From assembly GCA_020053375.1 (NCBI GenBank), contig JAGVNG010000027.1, positions 1 to 39,703 on the forward strand: a stretch of DNA of 39,703 nt, in the 5' to 3' direction. The DNA comes from Nanobdellota archaeon (GTDB taxonomy: Archaea > Nanobdellota > Nanobdellia > Pacearchaeales > GW2011-AR1). The position numbers and the translations under genes are program-made. Positions 18,880-29,193 of the stretch are shown here, one piece after another; position 1 is the first letter of the stretch, and each line of letters begins with the position of its first letter. Below the pieces are notes generated by a model. It was not told where the DNA came from, searched no databases, and saw only the letters and a program-made list of their open reading frames with translations.

Positions 18880-19536
18880 TTATTTGAACACGTTAGCATA
18901 ATTCATCTTGTTTATCGAGAACTTTGAGCCTATCACATCCGAAACTATTGCTGAGAAAATAAGTTTTCCGACCACCACTCTGTAAATTCCCTCTGTTGCA
19001 GGAATCTTTGACATTCTCTCAAAAGTTTTTATAATTTCATCTATCTCTTCCTTATTCAGGATTATGTCAGTGAATTTTTGCAAGGGCACCATAACAGCAA
19101 TTTTTTCTCCGGGTCCGTTGCATTCTATTCTTCTTATAACTGGGTCTTTAATTAAGGGATTTAATTTGCCCAACTCTATTTCAATATTTTGGAAAGTTGG
19201 CTTGAGATACTGAAGTCTTTCAGGAAGCCTTGTTTCTGGAATCTTTAGCACTCGGGGACGCACTCTCACGGGAATTATTTCTTTTTCTTCCAGTTCTTTT
19301 CCAATATCGTCCCGCATTTCCTGTTTTTTTATTTCTTTTATTTCATTTTCCTTTTCTTTTATTATTCCTTTTATTATTTCTTTATTTGAAGAGCCGATTT
19401 TTTTATTGTCTTTTTCTTCTTCTCTTATTATTTGTTTTAGTTCAGCCAATTCGCCATAACCAGAATGCATAAGAAGACTTTTGGTAAATTCGATAAAAAT
19501 TACAGCTCTGCTTTCTTTTGATATATCCTTTAACAT
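18880..19536 (-). CDS. Hypothetical charged/coiled-coil protein
   Basis: 218-aa ORF, Lys/Glu-rich. Confidence 0.6.
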   Translation of the reverse strand: MLKDISKESRAVIFIEFTKSLLMHSGYGELAELKQIIREEEKDNKKIGSSNKEIIKGIIKEKENEIKEIKKQEMRDDIGKELEEKEIIPVRVRPRVLKIPETRLPERLQYLKPTFQNIEIELGKLNPLIKDPVIRRIECNGPGEKIAVMVPLQKFTDIILNKEEIDEIIKTFERMSKIPATEGIYRVVVGKLIFSAIVSDVIGSKFSINKMNYANVFK

Positions 19537-19537
19537 A

Positions 19538-20035
19538 TTATCCCTGTGGCAACTTCCTGAACTTCTTACTATCAGAAGGAACAGGACTCTCGAAATTGCC
19601 CGTGTTTTCTCCGCTTACTATTGATTTTTGATAACCTTCAGTTCCTGTTTCAACAGGCTTTGGGCCAGCCGAGTATTCAGTCGGAGCTTTCTGGTTTGAA
19701 CTTAATTCGTGCATAAGCGTAAGTCCCCGGGCTATAATCTTATTTTGGTCGAGAAGGGTGTCAATTTTTTGCACTACTTTTTCATTCATTCTGTCTCCTG
19801 ATATTAAAAAATTCTTTTCAGCGAGAGCTTTTGCCGATATCTCAAATAATTCAAGAAGTTTTGAGACCTGATTTGCGAGATTGTCAATTTTTCCAGAAAG
19901 ATTGACCATTACTCTTTGAGTAGCCACAAAATTTTCTATCAATGCCTTGTCAATATTAGTCTGGGGCTGAGAAAATGCTTTTTGTCTTGGCTCCCTTTGC
20001 GCCCTTTTTGCATTGTCTTTGGTTTTTTTAATCAT
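19538..20035 (-). CDS. Hypothetical coiled-coil protein
   Basis: Immediately upstream of 18880-19536; likely operon. Confidence 0.55.
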   Translation of the reverse strand: MIKKTKDNAKRAQREPRQKAFSQPQTNIDKALIENFVATQRVMVNLSGKIDNLANQVSKLLELFEISAKALAEKNFLISGDRMNEKVVQKIDTLLDQNKIIARGLTLMHELSSNQKAPTEYSAGPKPVETGTEGYQKSIVSGENTGNFESPVPSDSKKFRKLPQG

Positions 20036-20081
20036 CTTATATGCAGTCTTTTTTTCTTTATAAATTTAATGAGTTCAATCA

Positions 20082-22724
20082 TTAAAATACACTTGAAATA
20101 TCATCTTTCCCTGACTTGGCGCTGCCAGGACGAGTTTCCTCCAGACCGGGAATACCTTGGTTTTCTTCGTCATCTTCATCCTGCATCCCTCCTCCGCCCT
20201 CGTTATCCTCGTTTTCATCATCTAGTCCTGCATCGCCGGATAAGCCCTTCTTTTTAAGATACTCCTTTTTCTCCTCTTCTATTGCATCTATGTCCTTCTC
20301 TATTCTATCTTCGTCAACTTCTTCTAAATCAGCCATCTTTGGATAGCCTTCTTTTTTCACATTTTTTGCTCCTTTTATTTTTGGGATATATTCTTCTTTG
20401 TTTTCTTTTTCTGGCTGATATTTCCTTGGCTCCTCATCTGTTCCTCTTATCATTTCCTTTTCTATTTCAGCCACATACTCCGAGATTTCTTTTGCGGCGT
20501 CTGCATTCACGCTTATGCTGTCTATTCCATTTTCCACTAGAAATTTTACCATCTCTTTTTTGCTTCCTGCCTGCCCGCATATGCTTGTTTCAACATGGTG
20601 TCTTTTGCATACCCTTATCACATATGCAAGCTGATACAATACTGCTGGATGCATCTCATTATACAAATGCTGAACACTTCGGTTTCCACGGTCCACCGCA
20701 AGAATATACTGGGTTAAATCATTTGTTCCGAAAGATATGAAGTTCATTCCCTCCTGGCAGAATTCTTTTATCATTTGCACAGCAGCAGGCGTCTCCACCA
20801 TTATTCCAACCTTTGCCCTGTTGAAATTTATTTCATCAAGAATTTTTTTCACTTCTTTAAGCTCCTCAACGCTAATTATTTGGGGCATCATTACCCCTAT
20901 TTTCTTGCCATTGTCCGCAACTCTTTTAAGGGCTTTTAATTCTGCCCTTAATATTTCCGGATTCTTTAGTCCGTATCTTATCCCGTGCATTCCGAGCATT
21001 GGATTTGCCTCAATTTCTTTTGGAGCCCCTTCTAAATCTTCAAACTCATCGCTTCTTATGTCAGATGTCCTTACCCATACCTCTTCAAAAAAATCTGCGA
21101 TTCCTTTTATGCCCTTAAATATCGTATCTTCATAATCTTTTATTTTTCCTTTCTCAATAAAATAATAAGGATGCTTTCCAGATTCAGCTATTATTCCTTC
21201 CATTCTCGCAAGACCCACTTTTTTTATTCTTGTTTTTGCAGCTCTTCCGGCAAAACTTGGCAAATCAACCATTACTTTTATTTCTGTTTCTGTTTTTGTG
21301 GTTACAGGCATTATATCCTGCTTAACATCCTCAGAAGTTTTTCCCTTGTATATCTTTCCAGTTGTTCCATCCACTGTTATGATTTCTCCTTCCTTGAGTT
21401 TTGTTGTTGCAGTATGCGTTCCCACCACGGCGGGTATGCCCATTTCCCTCGAGACAATTGCAGCATGAGCTGTAAGCCCTCCATCATCCGTTACAATAGC
21501 CGCTGCCCTCTGCATGCTAACAACCATATCCGGATTTGTCATTGTTGTGACAAGCACATCCCCTGCCTTCATCTTGTCAAGATCCTGCATCTCATGAATT
21601 ATTCTTATTTTTCCAGAAGCTATTCCTGGAGAAGCTCCAAGTCCTGTCAGTATGACTTCTCCTTTTACATTGCTCGCTTCTTCTTCAACCCTTTTTTCAA
21701 TTGTAGTTATTGGCCTCGTTTGCACAATGTATACATTTTCGTTTTCTATTGCAAATTCTATGTCCTGTGGTTTTTTGTAATGTGATTCAAGCATGAGGGC
21801 GGTTTCCGCGAGATTTTTTATTTCTCTTTCATTGAGAACCTGGGCATTTGCCCTTTGTTCTTTCAGCTTTACAATCTCCTGATTTCCCGATGCATCTCTT
21901 GTTATTGCTATCCTTTTGTCAGCTATGATTTTTTCAAGAATCTCGAGATTAGGAGACACAATATATCTATCAGGAGTAATTTGTCCCGATACTATTCCCT
22001 CACCAAGCCCCCATACAGCCTCTATAATAACATCATTTTTTTTATAGCTAGGATCTTTTGAGAATATGACTCCTGATTTGTCGGAATCAATCATCTTTTG
22101 CACAACAACTGCAAGCTTCGCATCCTCATGCTTGAATCCTTTTTTATTTCTGTAATATGTTGCTCTTGATGTGAAGAGGGAGGCAAAGCATTTTTTCATA
22201 TTTTCTATAATCTCTGCGTTTCCCTTTACGTTCATGAATGAGTCCTGCTGTCCCGCAAAACTCGCCTCAGCCAAATCCTCGGTGGTTGCGCTGCTTCTGA
22301 CGGCAACAAAGATGGGCTCGTCTGAGCTTTTTATAAGCTTTGAAACATCTCCTGACGTGAAGTCCGGCTCTTCTGTTCCCAGAGTATCATAAGCCTCTAT
22401 TATTTCATTCTCCATTTCTTTTGGGAACTTGGCTTTCACAATTAAATTTCTTATTTCTTTGGTTATCCTATCCAATTCAGCGGTATCCTCATAATTTATT
22501 TTTCCAAGGAGCTCCCTTATTTTTTTGTCAAGTCCCGCTTTCTTTATGAAATAGCTGTATGCCATTGCCGTCACAACAAATCCCGGAGGCACTGCAACCT
22601 TAAGATTGTAAATTTCCGCAAGATTTGCGCCCTTTCCTCCAGCAACGCTTCCTGAGTTCTTGTCCAATTCAGAGAACCACTTGACAAACTCGATTTTATC
22701 ATTTATCATCTCTTTTTCCTTCAT
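20082..22724 (-). CDS. ppsA: Phosphoenolpyruvate synthase with acidic C-terminal extension
   Basis: GGKGANLAEI, phospho-His loop GGLTAHAAIVSREMGIPAVVG, C-terminal FGTNDLTQYILAVDRGN and CGQAGS. Confidence 0.92.
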   Translation of the reverse strand: MKEKEMINDKIEFVKWFSELDKNSGSVAGGKGANLAEIYNLKVAVPPGFVVTAMAYSYFIKKAGLDKKIRELLGKINYEDTAELDRITKEIRNLIVKAKFPKEMENEIIEAYDTLGTEEPDFTSGDVSKLIKSSDEPIFVAVRSSATTEDLAEASFAGQQDSFMNVKGNAEIIENMKKCFASLFTSRATYYRNKKGFKHEDAKLAVVVQKMIDSDKSGVIFSKDPSYKKNDVIIEAVWGLGEGIVSGQITPDRYIVSPNLEILEKIIADKRIAITRDASGNQEIVKLKEQRANAQVLNEREIKNLAETALMLESHYKKPQDIEFAIENENVYIVQTRPITTIEKRVEEEASNVKGEVILTGLGASPGIASGKIRIIHEMQDLDKMKAGDVLVTTMTNPDMVVSMQRAAAIVTDDGGLTAHAAIVSREMGIPAVVGTHTATTKLKEGEIITVDGTTGKIYKGKTSEDVKQDIMPVTTKTETEIKVMVDLPSFAGRAAKTRIKKVGLARMEGIIAESGKHPYYFIEKGKIKDYEDTIFKGIKGIADFFEEVWVRTSDIRSDEFEDLEGAPKEIEANPMLGMHGIRYGLKNPEILRAELKALKRVADNGKKIGVMMPQIISVEELKEVKKILDEINFNRAKVGIMVETPAAVQMIKEFCQEGMNFISFGTNDLTQYILAVDRGNRSVQHLYNEMHPAVLYQLAYVIRVCKRHHVETSICGQAGSKKEMVKFLVENGIDSISVNADAAKEISEYVAEIEKEMIRGTDEEPRKYQPEKENKEEYIPKIKGAKNVKKEGYPKMADLEEVDEDRIEKDIDAIEEEKKEYLKKKGLSGDAGLDDENEDNEGGGGMQDEDDEENQGIPGLEETRPGSAKSGKDDISSVF

Positions 22725-22812
22725 GTTATTATGAAAAATCAGAAACTTAATAAAGGTTTTTATTTGGCATAGTCTCCATTAAGTTTATAAATTTAATTTG
22801 CCATTTTGCTAA

Positions 22813-23679
22813 ATGGGATTTATAAGAGGAGGATTATTTGTCATTATTTCATCTCTGTTTTTTATATCTCTTTTGCTGGCAAATTCCCTTTTTGTTGTCA
22901 CGTCTTCTCTTGATTATCAAAACCTTCGGCAAGAATTAATCCCCGTTGTAAAGCAGACATTAAACGAGCAGATTAACATAACATCGCTTATAGAAGATGA
23001 GAAGTATCCTTTAATGCAGAAATTTTGCGCCAATTCCTCGCAAGAATTGGAATATGCGTTCAGCGAAGAAAATTACACCTTTGCAGTTCCATGCTCTGCA
23101 ATCACAAACGGAACACCTGAAAACATCGTGAATTCCGCAGTAGACAATTTATTTCATGAATCTTATTATAAGGAATATAATTGCAATTTCTTTGACTGCA
23201 TGCAACAAGATTCAATTCCATTTTTCCTTGTTTCAGAGCATTCAAGAAATTACTGGAGCGGCAAATTTTATTATTCTATTTTGGCATTGATAGTCTTATT
23301 GGGACTTATGTTTCTTTTCATAGAGAAAAAGACAAATCTGCCTCTTGTGGCTGGCTCGCTTATAATCTTATCATCTCTTTTATTTGCCAAGCTTGAATCA
23401 TTGGCAATATGGCTAATCAATATTATATCAACTTCTCCAATAAATTTGGATAAATACCTACGGTTTTTCACCCTGATATTTGCCCAGTCATATAGGGTAT
23501 TTTTGATAATGCTTATAATAGGAATAGCAGTTCTTGCCTTCGGAATAATTCTCAAGTTTTTTGCAATAGGCTTCAAGATAAACGAGTTCTTTTCTAAATT
23601 TGATTCAAAAAAAGAGACCGACATAGAAGCTAAAAAGAAGAGCAAAGATGGAAGCGTTAGAAAAAATAATAATAAATGA
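22813..23679 (+). CDS. Membrane protein with exported loop
   Basis: N-terminal TM, exported region, cluster of TM helices. Confidence 0.6.
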   Translation: MGFIRGGLFVIISSLFFISLLLANSLFVVTSSLDYQNLRQELIPVVKQTLNEQINITSLIEDEKYPLMQKFCANSSQELEYAFSEENYTFAVPCSAITNGTPENIVNSAVDNLFHESYYKEYNCNFFDCMQQDSIPFFLVSEHSRNYWSGKFYYSILALIVLLGLMFLFIEKKTNLPLVAGSLIILSSLLFAKLESLAIWLINIISTSPINLDKYLRFFTLIFAQSYRVFLIMLIIGIAVLAFGIILKFFAIGFKINEFFSKFDSKKETDIEAKKKSKDGSVRKNNNK

Positions 23680-23890
23680 AACAACGGCTGATTTAAGAAG
23701 GAAACCAGATGAAGCGCAATTCTGGCCGATATTAGGCTTATATTTTGCAAAAAAACATGAGATGGAAGGCATTCCAACAATATTAGACAGCTCAACCGTC
23801 AAACAGGGGTATTTTTTTGCAGCATGGACAGAACATGTCTCTTTTATGATTTTTGGCTTATCTTATCTGGCATATCTTCTAGAATTGTGA
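23648..23890 (+). CDS. Hypothetical protein
   Basis: 80-aa ORF overlapping the end of the previous CDS. Confidence 0.45.
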   Translation: MEALEKIIINETTADLRRKPDEAQFWPILGLYFAKKHEMEGIPTILDSSTVKQGYFFAAWTEHVSFMIFGLSYLAYLLEL

Positions 23891-23914
23891 GATTCGGAAA
23901 TTTAGATGACTTAT

Positions 23915-24130
23915 TTATTTTTGGGCAGTATTCTTTTTTTGTCTTTCAAAGGCAGAATATATCACATCAAATGGTGTTGGCAAAAGTGCAAAGATAGTGT
24001 CATGTTTTTTAACACGAGGATTGTTATAATATAGCCCGTCTATTGCCTGAACCAGGCATATAGACGCCTTTACTGCAGATGTGCAAGATACACCTATCAA
24101 ATAACTTCCCAAAACAGTTTCTAAATTCAT
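23915..24130 (-). CDS. Hypothetical protein
   Basis: 71-aa ORF directly downstream of 24134-26131. Confidence 0.4.
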   Translation of the reverse strand: MNLETVLGSYLIGVSCTSAVKASICLVQAIDGLYYNNPRVKKHDTIFALLPTPFDVIYSAFERQKKNTAQK

Positions 24131-24133
24131 TTT

Positions 24134-26131
24134 TTATTTTTCCATTCTGTCAAGGAATCTTCTTATGAATTCACTGGATCTTTCTTCGTCCCTTATTTCC
24201 CTTATTGTGTAAGCTGCGGTTCCCGCCACTTCTTTTTTCTGGGTTTTTATTCCCGAGCCTAATTTGTCTCTTATCTTTTCACTCAATAATGCCTCTCCCT
24301 CCGACAGCGAAGCCAATTTCTTTGAGCTGTTCATCAATGTGCCCAAGCTCATAAATTTCAGCATGTTTCCCTCTGAATTTGCGACTATCGCTCCGTAATC
24401 TACAGAAATTCCTCCCAGTATCTTTTCTTTTGCAAGCTTGTTGTATGCTCCGATTATCTGCTCTATTTTCTGCGCCAAATCTATTGCTGTTTTTTCATTT
24501 CTGAATGTCTTTGTCTTTGTTGGAGCATATATAAAGAATATATTTTCCTGCGCTCCGTAAATGTAAGCCTTCTGCTCCTCGGCAACATTGACTATTTCCT
24601 GAAGCACTCCCTCATAGTTTGTTTTGCTTCCCTTTAATTTATCTATGTTCTTTATCTTCAAACACACTACACTGACATCCTGCTGATCCCCTTTTATTGA
24701 AAGTTCCAGTTCAGCCTTGTTCCGCGTGATTACAGAGCTTTTTTTCAACTGGACAATTTCTTTTTTATTTTCACTTCTAAACTTTGCATTTCCAGAAGGA
24801 ACATATCCAAAGAAACTTTTATTATGCCATTTTTTGAACAGCTTTACCCCAAAAAATGCAAGAATAAGAATAACAACAATCCATACTGCAGTGTTGTTTT
24901 CAAGGCTTATTCCGCTTTCCCGAATATCCACTGCCTTTCCAGTAAGAAGAACATCCTCGCTTATGCTGCTTTTTCCATTAACTATAACTTCTACTCCGTA
25001 TTTTCCATCCGGAGCGCTTAATGTGTATTTTTGCGATTCTCCAACATCCAACAACACATCAATATTCAATGGCTGTTCTCCAACCTTCACCAGCACAGTA
25101 TGATTATACAACACATTTCCAATATTGGCTACTATAAGGGTTTTGTCTATTATTTCAGTCTTTATTTTCTCAACAGTTTTTATTTCGAATTTCGACTCGC
25201 TTGCAAGCTGATTGGATGAAGCCTTTATTGTCCAGTTTGAGGGAAGGCTATCAGAAGGGATTTGAACCTCAAGAAATTCATTGGTTGCAATTTCCTTTTG
25301 CTCTATTGTCTTTCCCCTGCTGTTCTGCACAATAATATTTGATGCGGCATCCATTGGCACTCCTGTCTGATCATGCAGAACTGTTTTGACTCTGGCGGTT
25401 TCTCCTGGCGCCAGTTTCTGGCTTTCAACGAAGATTTCAAGGCTTGTTGGAACTTGGCTAATGAATATATTATAATTTGCAAATCCGTTGTTGGTTATTT
25501 CGCTCTTTGAATCTTTTTCATATGCATTTATTTTCAGGAGGTATTGTCCTGAGGCTGTTTCTTCTGGGACAGAGAATTTTAGTGTGAAAATTCCGTTTTT
25601 CACAGTATCTGACGCAAAAATATTTTTTGATTCATTGCCCTGAATAAGTTCCATATCAACGAACCCATTTGCTTCCTTTCCATTTTCCTTTTTTGCCTGC
25701 CCATCAACTATTATTTCCTGCTCTGGTGCAAATTCGTTTCCTGATGTGCTTATGTTTATCATAACCAAATCTGAAATTGTGAATTCATTTGTCAGCTTTG
25801 CTTCGTTTCCAAAGACATATTTTAACCCACATGCTCCCTTCGAGTTTCCTATAAACCCCTTTATTAAGGGGAGGGGGGGATTTTTTTCAATTTCTTCTCC
25901 TGCTTGTATAAGAACATATTCCCTATGAAGCTCTATTTCTGCCCCGTTGCATATAAGATTTATTGAAAATACCTCTCCTGTTGCGGCAAGGCTTGTTATT
26001 TTTATGGGAACTGAAACTATATCTCCCAAATTATATAGCCCTGAAGGGCTCTGGAGAATGACTATTTCTGCAGACACGTAATTCATTAGGAAAATTAATG
26101 CTACTGCCAGAACAAAAAACCTCAATTTCAT
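24134..26131 (-). CDS. Exported multidomain protein, one TM, cytosolic degenerate class III cyclase-like domain
   Basis: Signal peptide, Ig/CARDB-like region, TM (AVWIVVILILAFFGVKLF), then VSVVCLKIKNIDKL...GGISVDYGAIVANSEGNMLKFMSLGTLMNSSKKLASLSEGEALLSEKIRDKL. Confidence 0.65.
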   Translation of the reverse strand: MKLRFFVLAVALIFLMNYVSAEIVILQSPSGLYNLGDIVSVPIKITSLAATGEVFSINLICNGAEIELHREYVLIQAGEEIEKNPPLPLIKGFIGNSKGACGLKYVFGNEAKLTNEFTISDLVMINISTSGNEFAPEQEIIVDGQAKKENGKEANGFVDMELIQGNESKNIFASDTVKNGIFTLKFSVPEETASGQYLLKINAYEKDSKSEITNNGFANYNIFISQVPTSLEIFVESQKLAPGETARVKTVLHDQTGVPMDAASNIIVQNSRGKTIEQKEIATNEFLEVQIPSDSLPSNWTIKASSNQLASESKFEIKTVEKIKTEIIDKTLIVANIGNVLYNHTVLVKVGEQPLNIDVLLDVGESQKYTLSAPDGKYGVEVIVNGKSSISEDVLLTGKAVDIRESGISLENNTAVWIVVILILAFFGVKLFKKWHNKSFFGYVPSGNAKFRSENKKEIVQLKKSSVITRNKAELELSIKGDQQDVSVVCLKIKNIDKLKGSKTNYEGVLQEIVNVAEEQKAYIYGAQENIFFIYAPTKTKTFRNEKTAIDLAQKIEQIIGAYNKLAKEKILGGISVDYGAIVANSEGNMLKFMSLGTLMNSSKKLASLSEGEALLSEKIRDKLGSGIKTQKKEVAGTAAYTIREIRDEERSSEFIRRFLDRMEK

Positions 26132-26222
26132 CTCAATGAATTAAAATTAGACTTATTTATAAATATTTGGCAATTTTTCATTCGGTTGTAAAGTTTAAAA
26201 ATCCTTTCCGCCTTGGTTAAAT

Positions 26223-27341
26223 ATGACAAAGGAAGAGATGAAGATAACCCCCTGGGAAGTCAAGGGGGAGATTGATTACGGCAGGCTGATTAAGGAGTTT
26301 GGGATAAAAGAACTGCCTCTTCTTTTGGAGGTTTTTTACAGCAATATTCTTTTCAAGAGAGGAGTTGTTTTTGCGCACAGAGATTTTGACAAAACCATTC
26401 TTGGCTGCATAAAAAACAAAAAACCTTTTGTGATGATGACCGGCTTAATGCCAACAGGAAAGTTTCATTTGGGACATATGCTTCTTGCCCAACAGATGAT
26501 TTTTTACCAAAAATTAGGCGCAAGATTATATATCGCTGTCGCGGATTTGGAAGCCTATAATGCAAGAGGGCAAAGCATTGAAGACAGCAGGAAAATAGCA
26601 ATTGAAGAATACGTAACAAATTACATTGCGCTTGGATTGAAGCCAGAAAACTGTCATATTTATTTCCAGAGCGAGCGGTCTTCCGATGCAAAAAAATCCA
26701 ATGCCTATTATAGATTGGCTTCAAATTTCTCGCGATATGCAACATTCAATGAGTTCAAAGCAGTTTATGGAGAGATTTCTCCAGGTAAGATGGATTCTTC
26801 CCTGTTTCAGGCCGCGGATATGTATCATCCCCAGCTTCCCGAATTTGAAAACGGCGCTCCAACATTCATTCCTGTAGGAATTGATCAGGACCCCCATATA
26901 AGAATTGCAAGGGACATGGCTAGCAGATACAAGCAGATTAAATTTATTCCTATTGCTTCGATATATCATTTATTCCTTCCAAGCCTGAAGGGAGATGGTA
27001 AAATGTCAAGCAGCGATGAGGCTTCATATATCGCAATGACAGACACGGCAAAAGAAGTTGAAACTAAAATTAAAAAATACGCCTTTTCAGGAGGGCAGGA
27101 TACCCTAGAGGAGCACAGAAAGAAAGGGGGAAACCCTGACAAGGACGTGAGCTTCCAGTATCTTAAAATGTTTTTTGAGCCTGATGACAAGAAACTTGCT
27201 CAGATAGAAAAAGATTATAGAAGCGGAAAAATGCTTACTTCTGAATTGAAGGAATATTTAATAAAAAAGATAAACTTTTTTCTTGCAGAACACCAGCGAA
27301 AAAAGGAAAAAGCTAAAAAGGAGATTGGCAAGTTTATTTAA
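26223..27341 (+). CDS. trpS: Tryptophanyl-tRNA synthetase
   Basis: GLMPTGKFHLGHM, GKMSSSDE (KMSKS-like) and archaeal TrpRS context. Confidence 0.92.
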   Translation: MTKEEMKITPWEVKGEIDYGRLIKEFGIKELPLLLEVFYSNILFKRGVVFAHRDFDKTILGCIKNKKPFVMMTGLMPTGKFHLGHMLLAQQMIFYQKLGARLYIAVADLEAYNARGQSIEDSRKIAIEEYVTNYIALGLKPENCHIYFQSERSSDAKKSNAYYRLASNFSRYATFNEFKAVYGEISPGKMDSSLFQAADMYHPQLPEFENGAPTFIPVGIDQDPHIRIARDMASRYKQIKFIPIASIYHLFLPSLKGDGKMSSSDEASYIAMTDTAKEVETKIKKYAFSGGQDTLEEHRKKGGNPDKDVSFQYLKMFFEPDDKKLAQIEKDYRSGKMLTSELKEYLIKKINFFLAEHQRKKEKAKKEIGKFI

Positions 27342-27347
27342 ACGAAG

Positions 27348-29081
27348 ATGAAAATCCTAACACTTCACGTTGATTACATAAACTTCAAGCCACTGAAGAA
27401 AGCCCTGAAGAGTGTTGAGGAGCTTTCCGAGAAGGAGAAAAAAGGCGGAAGTGCAAAGGATGCGCTTGTTGTTTTAACAGCTATTGAAAAAATTGATGAT
27501 AATGTGAAGGAAGTTACGAAGAAATTTATCGAAGCTGTGAAAGATGTTGCATCTCAGGTTAAAACAAATAATATAGTCTTGTATCCATATGCTCATCTCT
27601 CAAGCAATCTTGCAAGCCCTGCGCTCGCTACGGAAGTCTTGAATAATGTTGAAAAGGAATTGAAGAAGGATTTCAGCGTATTGAAAGCTCCATTTGGATA
27701 TTACAAGGAATTTGAGATGAAGGTTAAAGGACATCCATTGAGCGAGTTGAGCAGGGAGATTAGAGTTGAGGGTGAGGGAAAAGAAAAAGAGGAAAAAATT
27801 GACACAGATGAGCTTTTAAGAAAAATGACAAAAGTTCACATGTCTGCTCCCAAGGGAGAGAAGGGATTGAAGAGCAATGTTGAGATTGGGAGAGATTTGG
27901 ACCTGTATATTGTAAGCGAGATTGTTGGAAAAGGATTGCCTTTGCTTACTCCAAAGGGAACAACAATAAAAAGAGAGATTGAAAGATTTGTGACAGATGA
28001 GGAATTAAAGAGGGGGTATCTTCACACATCCACACCCGTGATGGCATCTTCTGATTTATACAAGATATCAGGACATTGGCAACATTACAGGGATTCAATG
28101 TTTGTTCTTGATGTCAGAGGAGACAAATTTGCATTGAGACCGATGACATGCCCTTTCCAATTCATATTATACAAAAGCAAACCAAGAAGCTACAAAGAAC
28201 TCCCAATAAGATATGCGGAAATTGCAACCCTGTTCAGAAATGAAAAGACAGGGGAATTAAGGGGACTGACAAGAATAAGGCAATTCACTCTGGCAGATGC
28301 GCATATAATCTGCGCCCCAGAACAGATTGAGGAAGAGTTTGTTCAGGTCCTTGATCTAATAAAATATGTGATGAACAGTTTGGGAGTTAGCGACAACGAC
28401 ATATGGTACAGATTCTCAAAATGGAATCCTAAAGACAAGGAAAAATACATTGATAATCCAGCGGCATGGGAAAGTTCTCAGAAGCTTATGAAAAAAATAC
28501 TTGACAAATTGAAGATGAAGTATATTGAAGCAGACGGAGAGGCTGCATTTTATGGGCCAAAATTGGATTTGCAATATAAGGATGTTTACGGAAAAGAAGA
28601 CACATTATTTACTGTTCAAATAGATTTTGCGCTTCCGGAGAGATATGATATGACTTACAAAGATAAGAACAATAAGCAGGCACGGCCAATGGTTATACAT
28701 CGCTCATCCACAGGGGCAACAGAAAGGATGATTGCATTCCTTTTGGAAAGGAACCAGGGAAACCTTCCTGTATGGTTAAGTCCTATTCAGGTTAAAACAT
28801 TAAGTCTTACAGAAAGAAATATTGATTTTGTTAAAAAGCTGAATGAACAATTGGTTAAAGAAGGCATAAGAACAGAGATTGACATTGATGAATCCCCTAT
28901 TAGTGGAAGAATTAGGGAAGCCTCTCTGATGAAAATTCCATATTTAATAGTTATCGGGGACAAAGAAGAAAAGGAAAAAAAGCTGGCTGTGCGTGACAGG
29001 ACAGGAAAGAATATTGTTGATTATAACACAGAAGAATTTATTAAGAAAGTAAAGGAAGAAATCAAGAATAGAAAATCTTAA
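27348..29081 (+). CDS. thrS: Threonyl-tRNA synthetase with archaeal N-terminal editing domain
   Basis: N-terminal MKILTLHVDYINFKPLKKALK; class II core RPMTCPFQFILYKS, GELRGLTRIRQFTLADAHI. Confidence 0.95.
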   Translation: MKILTLHVDYINFKPLKKALKSVEELSEKEKKGGSAKDALVVLTAIEKIDDNVKEVTKKFIEAVKDVASQVKTNNIVLYPYAHLSSNLASPALATEVLNNVEKELKKDFSVLKAPFGYYKEFEMKVKGHPLSELSREIRVEGEGKEKEEKIDTDELLRKMTKVHMSAPKGEKGLKSNVEIGRDLDLYIVSEIVGKGLPLLTPKGTTIKREIERFVTDEELKRGYLHTSTPVMASSDLYKISGHWQHYRDSMFVLDVRGDKFALRPMTCPFQFILYKSKPRSYKELPIRYAEIATLFRNEKTGELRGLTRIRQFTLADAHIICAPEQIEEEFVQVLDLIKYVMNSLGVSDNDIWYRFSKWNPKDKEKYIDNPAAWESSQKLMKKILDKLKMKYIEADGEAAFYGPKLDLQYKDVYGKEDTLFTVQIDFALPERYDMTYKDKNNKQARPMVIHRSSTGATERMIAFLLERNQGNLPVWLSPIQVKTLSLTERNIDFVKKLNEQLVKEGIRTEIDIDESPISGRIREASLMKIPYLIVIGDKEEKEKKLAVRDRTGKNIVDYNTEEFIKKVKEEIKNRKS

Positions 29082-29110
29082 AAACCATAGAAAAGTATTA
29101 ATATTATATA

Positions 29111-29150
29111 CACCCCAGGATTGCCCTGCAAACCTGGGTTTTATGTTTTT
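29111..29150 (+). terminator. Hairpin plus T-tract
   Basis: CCCAGG...CCTGGG followed by TTTTATGTTTTT after thrS. Confidence 0.45.
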
Positions 29151-29193
29151 CCATTTTAGTTAATTTTATTAAGTTGTTAATTTATTATTTTTT

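Noticed and set aside
20116-22392. Multiple plus-strand ORFs antisense to ppsA (e.g. 21171-21785)
   Set aside because: Shadow ORFs opposite a confident coding gene; Ser/Phe/Cys-rich low-complexity translations typical of antisense frames.
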